Below, one piece after another: positions 57,739-64,000 of a stretch of 64,000 nt of DNA. The position numbers and the translations under genes were made by a program. Position 1 is the stretch's first letter, and the number at the start of each line of letters is the position of its first letter. The stretch comes from Mycobacterium sp. 4858 (GTDB lineage: Bacteria; Actinomycetota; Actinomycetes; Mycobacteriales; Mycobacteriaceae): assembly GCF_900240975.1 (NCBI RefSeq), contig NZ_LT968776.1, forward strand, positions 930,001-994,000, in the 5' to 3' direction. The notes under the pieces were generated by a model that saw nothing but the letters and a program-made list of their open reading frames with translations, was not told the DNA's origin and searched no databases.

Positions 57739-58271
57739 AGCCAGCCGGTGCGGGCGGCGGCGACCGGCTCGGCCGGCGACGGGGCCAACTCCCCGTCGCG
57801 CACGCCGTCGAGCATCCGCTTGACCGCGGCGACGATCTCCGGGGCCGCGGCGGCGAGCCCGGCCTTGTCGGCCTCGCTGACCTGGTCGGGGTCGACGCCC
57901 GCCCGGGCCAACACGGCGGCCGGGTCGGCCAGCTGCCCGGCCAGCCAGCCCACCGGGTCGGCCGACAGCTCGGGGACGAAATGCCGGCGGCCGGGCTCCC
58001 ACCCGTCGAACCGGGGGTGGTGATGGGCCCGGTCCAGCGTCCCGGGCGGGCTCTCGGTGGAGCCGAACAGGTCCACCCGCCACACCGGCCGGTTGAAGCC
58101 GATCGGGACGCCGGCATAGATCGATCCCTGCGGCTCGTCCCGGTCGACGAGGCGCAGTTCCAATCTGACTCCCCGCTCCGGGGTCTCCTGGCCTTCGAGC
58201 GGGCGCGGGTCGACGAAGAACATGTCCCCGACGACCACACCCATGGTTTCGAATCCAAACGCTGCGAGCAT
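57735..58271 (-). CDS. conserved hypothetical protein
   Basis: The protein has 178 residues beginning MLAAFGFETM. An N-terminal beta-rich half (VGDMFFVDPRPLEG, RPVWRVDLFGS, HHHPRFDGWEP) is followed by a helical C-terminal half. Clustered histidines (RAHHHPRF) may bind metal. I do not recognise the family. It is 29 bases downstream of the monooxygenase on the same strand and convergent with the MmyB-type gene, sharing CTAA at the stops. Confidence 0.65.
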   Translation of the reverse strand: MLAAFGFETMGVVVGDMFFVDPRPLEGQETPERGVRLELRLVDRDEPQGSIYAGVPIGFNRPVWRVDLFGSTESPPGTLDRAHHHPRFDGWEPGRRHFVPELSADPVGWLAGQLADPAAVLARAGVDPDQVSEADKAGLAAAAPEIVAAVKRMLDGVRDGELAPSPAEPVAAARTGWL

Positions 58272-58300
58272 GTTTCCGAGCGTAGTCCCCGGCCGCGGCG

Positions 58301-59797
58301 TTAGGCGCCGACCTTCTTGGCCGCGCGCTCGGGCAGGACCACCTCGTAGTCCGCGAGCACTGCGGTGCGGGTGCGGCGCTGGTATTCGTGCACCAGGCCG
58401 GGCCAGTTGGTGGTGACGCGGCCGGAGGCGGTGCGGTACCAGGAGTCGCAGGTGGTCCACACGCCGGCGTCCAGGCGGGACTGGACCTCGGCGTCGTAGG
58501 CCTGCTCCACGGCGCGCCGGACCTCGAACGCGCGGGCCACACCTCCGCGGGCAAGCTCCTCGGTGAGCTGGCGGATGTAGCGGGCCTGCTGCTCCATCAT
58601 CAGGATGATCGAGCTGCTGCCGAGGTTGGTGTTCGGCCCGTAGATCAGGAACATGTTCGGGAAGCCCGGCACGGCCATGCCCAGATGGGCGCGGGCCCCG
58701 TCGGACCACTCGGCGTGCAGGTCCCGCCCGTCGCGGCCGGTGATCGTCATCGGGGCCAGGAATTCGGTGGCCTTGAACCCGGTGCCGTAGATGACGACGT
58801 CCACCTCATGCAGCCGGCCGTCGGCGGTCCGCACCCCGGTGGGCGTCACCTCGGTGATCGCCTCGGTCTCGACGTCGACGTTGGGGCTGGCCAGCGCCGG
58901 ATACCAGTCGTTGCTGAACAGGAGGCGCTTGCAGCCGACCGGGTAGTCGGGCGTGAGCTTGGCCCGCAGCACCGGATCCTTGACGTGGTGCTTGAGGTTC
59001 GCCGATGCGACCACGCCGATCAACCAGGCGAGCGGGGCGACCTTGGTCAGCGCGAGGCCGAAGAACTCCGAGATCTCCCAGATCAGCCCGCGCATGGCGG
59101 CGGCGAACCCGGGCACGTTCCGGAACGCGGCGTGGTGGGCGTCGGTGTAGGCGCGGTCGGGCTTGGGGATGACGTACGGCGCGGAGCGCTGGAAGACGGT
59201 GACACGCGCGGCGGTTTCGCGGATACGCGGGACGAACTGGATCGCGGACGCACCGGTGCCGAGCACGGCGACGCGCTTGCCGGCCAGGTCGACGTCGTGG
59301 CGCCATTGCGCCGAATGGAACGAGGGGCCCGCGAAGGTGTCCAGCCCCGGAATGTTCGGCAACGCCGGCCGCGACAGCTGGCCGACGGCGGGCACCAGCA
59401 CGTCGGCCTCGAACACTTCACCGGACGCGGTCTCCACCCGCCACGTGGCGGTGCCGTCGTCGTAGCGGGCCGCGGTGACCTCGATCCCGGTGCGCACCAG
59501 GTCGCGCAGGCCGAACCGGTCGGCGGCGGCGTGGATGTAGCCGAGGATGTCGGGCTGCTCGGCGTACCGGCGTCCCCAGTCGGTCTTGCGGGCAAAGGAG
59601 TAGGAGTACAGGTTCGACGGCACGTCGCAGGCCGCGCCGGGGTAGGTGTTCTCCCGCCAGACGCCGCCGATGTCGTCGGCCTTCTCCAGCACCGTCACAT
59701 CGGCCAGGCCGTCGCGGGAGAGCTCGTAGGCGGCGGCGAGGCCACCGAAGCCGGCGCCGATCACCAGCACGCGAGGCTTGCGGATGGTCGAAGTCAT
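58301..59797 (-). CDS. Baeyer-Villiger-type flavin monooxygenase
   Basis: This 498-residue FAD/NADPH enzyme has two Rossmann motifs (GAGFGG, 14-19; GTGASA, 180-185) bracketing the BVMO fingerprint FxGxxxHxxxW (FAGPSFHSAQW, 155-165). It inserts oxygen next to a ketone or oxidises heteroatoms. Mycobacterial relatives include EthA-like and other BVMOs; the substrate is not deducible. It is followed by the hypothetical gene and preceded by an AraC regulator on the same strand. Confidence 0.93.
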   Translation of the reverse strand: MTSTIRKPRVLVIGAGFGGLAAAYELSRDGLADVTVLEKADDIGGVWRENTYPGAACDVPSNLYSYSFARKTDWGRRYAEQPDILGYIHAAADRFGLRDLVRTGIEVTAARYDDGTATWRVETASGEVFEADVLVPAVGQLSRPALPNIPGLDTFAGPSFHSAQWRHDVDLAGKRVAVLGTGASAIQFVPRIRETAARVTVFQRSAPYVIPKPDRAYTDAHHAAFRNVPGFAAAMRGLIWEISEFFGLALTKVAPLAWLIGVVASANLKHHVKDPVLRAKLTPDYPVGCKRLLFSNDWYPALASPNVDVETEAITEVTPTGVRTADGRLHEVDVVIYGTGFKATEFLAPMTITGRDGRDLHAEWSDGARAHLGMAVPGFPNMFLIYGPNTNLGSSSIILMMEQQARYIRQLTEELARGGVARAFEVRRAVEQAYDAEVQSRLDAGVWTTCDSWYRTASGRVTTNWPGLVHEYQRRTRTAVLADYEVVLPERAAKKVGA

Positions 59798-59873
59798 GAA
59801 GCACAGGTTAGGGGTGGGCGGCAGGTCGCCGGCAGCCGATTGCGGTCGGCAAATCCATGATTCCGGCCACGAT

Positions 59874-60938
59874 TCAGCCGGCGGCCAGGCGGGCCCGCGG
59901 CGCGACCGAACGCTGATAACGCGCCGGGGTTGTGCCCGTCCACCGTTTGAACGCGGCGATGAAACTCGTCGCCTCGGCGTAGCCCAGCCGCAGCGCGACG
60001 TCCTCCACCGACAACGCGCCCGTCGCCAGCAGTTCCTCGGCGAGGACCCGGTGCACCTCCTCGGCCAGGTCCCGGAACGTGGTGTTCTCCTCGGCCAGCC
60101 GCCGGCGCAGCGTCCGCTCGCTCATCGCCAACTGCCGCGCGACGGCCCCGATGGTGTGGGGTTCGCCGTCGATCGACGCCAGTCGCTCACGCACCCGCCG
60201 GGCGACGCCGGTCCGCTGCCTGCGGCGCTCCAGCAGGGCGCGGCACTGCTGCTCGCACACGGCGACGCTGCTCGCGCTAGCGCGCGGGAGCGGGTCGTCC
60301 AGCAGCGCGGCCGGCCAACGTGCCACATTGGCCGGCGCATCGTAACTCGGCGCCACGCCGAATGCCTTGCACGCCAACGCATCACCCGACGACGGCGCGG
60401 GGCCCGCGAACTCGATCGAGGTGAACGGGACGGGGCGGCCCAGCATTTCCGCCATGACCCGGGCGATCGCGACCAGGTCGCGCCGCACCAGGAACTCCGC
60501 GACCGGACCGGTCAGGCCGGGCAGGTCGAGCCGCATCGCGGCCACCGGCCCGTCCACCGTGACCGTCGGTAGGCCGAAGCCGTAGCTGAGCTCGTAAAAC
60601 CGGGCCGCGAACCGGACGGCATCACCCAGCGTCGAACTGGTGAGGCAGGCGAAGCCGAAGATGCCCAGCGACCCGACGTGATAGCTGTCGCCCACCCGCA
60701 CCCCCAGGTCGGCAGCGTCACCCAGCAGGTTCACCAGGTTCGTCGCGACCGTCAGCTCTTGGCGCCCGACGATCATCCGCTCGTGGTCGCGCAGGTCGGC
60801 CTCCGACAGACCGGTCCCTTCGAGGACGTCCGCTACGGCAAGCCCGTTGCGGGAACCGAACTCGGCCATCAACGCGACGCTGGTCGTGCTCCTCGGGAAG
60901 TCCCAGTGGGAAACCTGGGACCCGACGAAGACCTGCAC
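59874..60938 (-). CDS. AraC-family regulator (OruR-like, Arabinose_bd + HTH)
   Basis: The 354-residue protein has an Arabinose_bd-type N-terminal domain (SHWDFPRSTTSVALM to about 190) and a C-terminal AraC HTH (LAMSERTLRRRLAEEN, LGYAEATSFIAAFKRWTGTTPARYQ). GTG 60938 is selected; 56 codons upstream are not coding. It lies upstream of the monooxygenase on the same strand and may regulate it. Confidence 0.87.
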   Translation of the reverse strand: MQVFVGSQVSHWDFPRSTTSVALMAEFGSRNGLAVADVLEGTGLSEADLRDHERMIVGRQELTVATNLVNLLGDAADLGVRVGDSYHVGSLGIFGFACLTSSTLGDAVRFAARFYELSYGFGLPTVTVDGPVAAMRLDLPGLTGPVAEFLVRRDLVAIARVMAEMLGRPVPFTSIEFAGPAPSSGDALACKAFGVAPSYDAPANVARWPAALLDDPLPRASASSVAVCEQQCRALLERRRQRTGVARRVRERLASIDGEPHTIGAVARQLAMSERTLRRRLAEENTTFRDLAEEVHRVLAEELLATGALSVEDVALRLGYAEATSFIAAFKRWTGTTPARYQRSVAPRARLAAG

Positions 60939-61033
60939 GTATCCCAGTATGGCGAACGGCGGTGCGCCGAACGTGCACTCACTGCGAGAATCGGCCCGAA
61001 ATCTCGCCCTCAGTACACGTTCGGCGAAAAGGG

Positions 61034-62329
61034 TTAGGCCGCCAGGCCGTCGGCACCGCCGTTGGCCCGCCGCGCATCCCGCTGCGCGCGCTTGGCGCGC
61101 CGCCACCCACGCACGGTCTCGATGGCGGTCTTCAGCCCGCGGCGCCGGCCGGTCTCCGGGTCGGTGCCCGCGAAGCCGGGCTCCAGCTCGGCGAACATGC
61201 GCTCGCTGCGGGTCTCCGGCGCGTCGTCGGCGCTGTCACGCAGGTAGGAGTTCGGCAGCGACAGCTTGGCCAGCGTGCGCCACGTCTTGGCGTACTGCAC
61301 CAGGAAGGAGCCCGTGGTGTAGGGCAGGTCGTACTTGTCGCACACCTCACGCACCCGCACCGCTATCTCCTCGTACCGGTTGCTGGGCAGATCCGGGAAC
61401 AGGTGGTGCTCGATCTGGTGGGACAGGTTGCCGCTCATGAACCGCAGCACCGGCCCGGCCTCGAAGTTGGCGCTGCCCAGCATCTGGCGCAGGTACCACT
61501 GACCCCTGGTCTCGCCGACCATGTCGGTCTTGGTGAATTTCTCCGCGCCGTCGGGGAAATGGCCGCAGAAGATGACGGCGTTGGCCCACACGTTGCGGAT
61601 CACGTTGGCCACCGCGTTGGCCTTCAGCGTCGAGGTGTACGTGGCCCCGGGTGACAGCGCGGTCAGCGCCGGGAACGCGACGTAGTCCTTGAGCACCTGC
61701 CGGCCCGCCTTGGCCAGGAACTCGTCGACCCGCTGCCGGGCGTCGTCCTGGTCCATCCGCCTCTTGGCGATCTTGCCGAGCTCCACGTGCTGCAGGCCGA
61801 CGCCCCACTCGAACAGGAGCATGAGCATGGTGTTGTAGACCAGGTTGAACAGGTTGAAGCGCTTCCAGCGCTGGTCCCGGGTGACGCGCAGCAGGCCGTA
61901 GCCGACGTCGTCGTCCATCCCGAGGATGTTCGTGTACTTGTGGTGCACGTAGTTGTGAGTGAATCGCCAGTGCTTGGACGACCCGCTCATGTCCCACTCC
62001 CAGGTCGAGGAGTGGATCTCGGGGTCGTTCATCCAGTCCCACTGGCCGTGCATGACGTTGTGGCCGATCTCCATGTTCTCGATGATCTTGGCCACGCCCA
62101 AGGTGACGGCCCCCGCCCACCACGCCGAGCGGCGGGAACTCGCGGCCAGCATCAGCCGGCCCGATACCTCCAGCGCGCGCTGCGCTGCGATGGTGCGGCG
62201 AATGTAGCGGGCGTCCCGCTCGCCGCGAGAGTCTTCGATGTCCTGGCGGATGGCGTCCAGCTCAACGGCCAGGCTCTCGATGTCGGCGTCCGTCAGATGG
62301 GCGAATACGTCGACGTCGGTGATCGCCAT
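61034..62329 (-). CDS. desA3: membrane acyl-CoA delta-9 desaturase DesA3
   Basis: The 431-residue membrane fatty acid desaturase has the three His boxes: HNVMH (90-94), HNYVHH (125-130) and HQIEHH (304-309). It desaturates stearoyl-CoA to oleoyl-CoA for membrane lipids and triacylglycerol. Electrons come from the reductase gene upstream (62427-63623). It is preceded by a tandem CCTACG operator (62379-62409). Counterpart: Rv3229c. The membrane protein ends in a basic tail. Confidence 0.93.
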   Translation of the reverse strand: MAITDVDVFAHLTDADIESLAVELDAIRQDIEDSRGERDARYIRRTIAAQRALEVSGRLMLAASSRRSAWWAGAVTLGVAKIIENMEIGHNVMHGQWDWMNDPEIHSSTWEWDMSGSSKHWRFTHNYVHHKYTNILGMDDDVGYGLLRVTRDQRWKRFNLFNLVYNTMLMLLFEWGVGLQHVELGKIAKRRMDQDDARQRVDEFLAKAGRQVLKDYVAFPALTALSPGATYTSTLKANAVANVIRNVWANAVIFCGHFPDGAEKFTKTDMVGETRGQWYLRQMLGSANFEAGPVLRFMSGNLSHQIEHHLFPDLPSNRYEEIAVRVREVCDKYDLPYTTGSFLVQYAKTWRTLAKLSLPNSYLRDSADDAPETRSERMFAELEPGFAGTDPETGRRRGLKTAIETVRGWRRAKRAQRDARRANGGADGLAA

Positions 62330-62378
62330 CGTCTTCCTTCCCTACGGTCGATGTTTCGGGTCGAAAACCAGATCCAGA

Positions 62379-62409
62379 CCTACGCTATCGTAACCTACGA
62401 ATCCGTAGG
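62379..62409. promoter_or_regulatory. tandem CCTACG-N4-CGTA operator in front of desA3
   Basis: CCTACGCTATCGTAAC (62379-62394) and CCTACGAATCCGTAGG (62394-62409) are two palindromic sites, 15 bp apart start to start. The second is part of a perfect 10-bp inverted repeat (62390-62413). They lie 50-80 bases before the desA3 ATG. Confidence 0.7.
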
Positions 62410-62426
62410 TTACCTGTGAGTAGCAC

Positions 62427-63623
62427 TTAGATGTCGAGCACACAATCGCCCGAGGCGGCAGACACGCACGTCTGAATCCGCGTCCCCGGGTCGTGCTCCG
62501 CGCCGGTGCGCAAATCACGCACGTGGCCCTCCACGAGGCCGACCACGCACGACTGACATATACCCATCCGGCAGCCGAAGGGCATCTGCACGCCGGCGCC
62601 CTCGCCGGCGTCCATCAACGACGTCGCGGCGTCGGCGGCGACGGCGCGACCGCTCCGGGCGAAGGTGACCGTGCCGCCGGCGCCCGCGGGCGCGGCCTTG
62701 GACACGGCGAAGCGTTCCAGGTGCAGCCGGTCGCCGATGCCCGCCGCCGACCAGAGCTTCTCCGCCTGGGCCAACATGCCCTCCGGCCCGCAGGCCCAGG
62801 TGTGGCGGTCGCGCCAGTCCGGCACCTCGCGGTCCAGCAGCGCAAGGTCGAGACGGCCCTGCGAGCGGGTCTCCCGAAGCGTGAGGCGATAGCCCGGATG
62901 TTCGACGGCCAGCGCCGCCAGCTCGGCGCGAAACAGGACGTCGGACTCGGTGGGCGCGGAGTGCACGTGCGCGATGTCACCAATCTGGTTGCGGCGCACC
63001 AAGGTTCGCAGCATAGACATCACCGGCGTGATCCCCGATCCGGCAGTGAGGAACAGGATGGACGGCGGCGCCGGGTCGGGCAGCACGAAGTTGCCCTGCG
63101 GGGCGGCCAGCCGGACGATGGTTCCCCGCTCGACGCCCGCCACCAGGTGGGTGGACAGGAATCCTTCGGGCATCGCCTTGACGGTGATGGTCACGGTGCG
63201 CGCGGAGCCCGATCCGGACGTCTCGGCCGGGCTGGAGGTCAGCGAATACGACCGCCAGCGCCAGCGCCCGTCCATCAGCAGGCCGATCCCGATGTACTGG
63301 CCCGGCTGGTAGTCGAAGTTGAAGCCCCATCCCGGCTTGATCACCAGGGTCGCCGAATCCTCTGTCTCGCGGCGCACTTCGAGGATGCGGCCCCGCAGCT
63401 CGCGTGCCGACCACAGCGGGTTGGCCAGGTGCAGATAGTCGTCGGGCAACAGCGGCGTGGTGATGCGCGCGGCCAGCTTGCGCAGCGCGTGCCAGCCGGG
63501 GTGTCGCTCGGCACCCGCGACCACCGGCCGCTTGGTGTCGACGACGTTGCCCGCGATCGATGGGTTACGTCTGCCCAGGGGAAGCTCCTGCTCACGATGC
63601 TGCGTCTTGCTTGCACTCACCAT
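62427..63623 (-). CDS. ferredoxin-reductase-type electron donor of DesA3 (Rv3230c-like)
   Basis: The 398-residue protein has a FAD domain ([11 protein letters not shown]), an NAD(P)H domain ([14 protein letters not shown]) and a C-terminal plant-type [2Fe-2S] domain ([11 protein letters not shown] ... IQTCVS). In M. tuberculosis Rv3230c passes electrons from NADPH to DesA3. ATG 63623 is chosen; eight codons upstream are also open. The same tandem operator precedes it as desA3, which supports joint control. Confidence 0.9.
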   Translation of the reverse strand: MVSASKTQHREQELPLGRRNPSIAGNVVDTKRPVVAGAERHPGWHALRKLAARITTPLLPDDYLHLANPLWSARELRGRILEVRRETEDSATLVIKPGWGFNFDYQPGQYIGIGLLMDGRWRWRSYSLTSSPAETSGSGSARTVTITVKAMPEGFLSTHLVAGVERGTIVRLAAPQGNFVLPDPAPPSILFLTAGSGITPVMSMLRTLVRRNQIGDIAHVHSAPTESDVLFRAELAALAVEHPGYRLTLRETRSQGRLDLALLDREVPDWRDRHTWACGPEGMLAQAEKLWSAAGIGDRLHLERFAVSKAAPAGAGGTVTFARSGRAVAADAATSLMDAGEGAGVQMPFGCRMGICQSCVVGLVEGHVRDLRTGAEHDPGTRIQTCVSAASGDCVLDI

Positions 63624-63651
63624 TGTGGTCGACTCTGTGGGCCTCACGAAA

Positions 63652-63682
63652 CCTACGGTACCGTAACCTACGGTTGCGTAGC
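63652..63682. promoter_or_regulatory. tandem CCTACG-N4-CGTA operator in front of the desaturase reductase
   Basis: CCTACGGTACCGTAAC (63652-63667) and CCTACGGTTGCGTAGC (63667-63682) repeat the 15-bp spacing and order seen at desA3. They lie 29-59 bases before the ATG at 63623. Confidence 0.7.
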
Positions 63683-63758
63683 CAGCGTTCGGTGGGCGCG
63701 ATCACATCACACCCTCGGGCCGGGCCCTGCCGATCGCCCGCCCTCGCGGTGGAGCAAC

Positions 63759-64000
63759 CTAGCCGGCCGCACTGGTGGCGAGCTTCAACGCCCGGACCAC
63801 GGCTTGGCGGGCAAGGTCGATCTTGAATGCGTTCTGGCTCAACGGTTGCGCACCGGACATGGCGGCTTCGGCGGCGGCACGGAACGCCTGCGGACCCGGC
63901 GCGTTCCCGACCAGCGTGGCCTCCGATTCGATCAACCGCCACGGCTTGGGCGCTACGCCGCCCAGTGCGATGGCCGCCGACGTGATGACGCCGTCGGACA
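63759..64000 (-). CDS. CO-dehydrogenase/xanthine-dehydrogenase FAD subunit, C-terminal part (partial)
   Basis: About 80 C-terminal codons are present, ending at TAG 63761-63759. The sequence contains SAAIALGGVAPKPWR and SQNAFKIDLARQAVVRAL, the CO-dehydrogenase flavoprotein C-terminal domain (CoxM/CutM type). The FAD-binding N-terminal domain and partner subunits would lie beyond the right edge. Such enzymes are molybdenum hydroxylases. The gene points toward the desaturase pair on the same strand. Confidence 0.75.
   Translation of the reverse strand, partial: SDGVITSAAIALGGVAPKPWRLIESEATLVGNAPGPQAFRAAAEAAMSGAQPLSQNAFKIDLARQAVVRALKLATSAAG

Overview
The window is high-GC actinobacterial DNA, almost certainly from a slow-growing Mycobacterium of the M. 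avium complex type; the species name is an inference. The evidence is the gene content (whiB1, whiB7, mycoredoxin, adnA/adnB, uvrD2, sigH/rshA, pdtaS, a bL37 ribosomal peptide, desA3) and a gene order that, as I recall it, follows M. tuberculosis H37Rv Rv3193c to Rv3230c almost gene for gene.

Layout. (1) 1-6233 is accessory: a frameshifted alpha/beta-hydrolase start at the left edge, an HD-domain protein divergent from a GlxA-type regulator, and a leftward cluster of IclR regulator, ThDP-dependent enzyme and covalent-flavin oxidase. (2) 6234-51132 is the conserved core. It holds a UPF0182 membrane protein with a frameshift inside a perfect 37-bp inverted repeat, a Lon/PDZ protease, a zincin-like protein, a stand-alone TOMM-cyclodehydratase-like protein, an ABC1 kinase, whiB7 with a full attenuator leader, uvrD2, mrx1, the minus-strand run adnA-adnB-K+ channel-nudC, lipV, an alkyltransferase-like protein, moeZ, a TetR regulator, the rhlE region, a ParA-like ATPase, the run gpm2-entC-GNAT, a lipid kinase, whiB1, pdtaS, a biotinylated protein, bL37, sigH-rshA, an SDR, a YbaK deacylase, an SRAP protein, aroA and rsgA. 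(3) 51119-60938 looks like a roughly 10-kb accessory block between rsgA and desA3: HxlR regulator/thiolase, an NmrA-like and DUF302 pair, a resorcylate-decarboxylase-like amidohydrolase, an aldo/keto reductase, a MmyB-type regulator, a Baeyer-Villiger monooxygenase and an AraC regulator. (4) 61034-63682 is the acyl-CoA desaturase and its ferredoxin-reductase partner, each preceded by the same tandem operator. (5) The right edge carries the 3' end of a CO-dehydrogenase-type flavoprotein gene.

How the genes work together. Thiol-redox and antibiotic stress (sigH/rshA, mrx1, whiB7, whiB1), DNA break repair (AdnAB, UvrD2, SRAP, alkyltransferase-like protein) and translation (RsgA, bL37, YbaK, RhlE, PdtaS) are strongly represented. 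Many genes overlap by ATGA, GTGA or TTGA, which suggests translational coupling. The accessory ends are dominated by one-regulator/one-enzyme modules with visible palindromic or direct-repeat operators. I saw no tRNA, rRNA, insertion sequence, prophage or CRISPR array.
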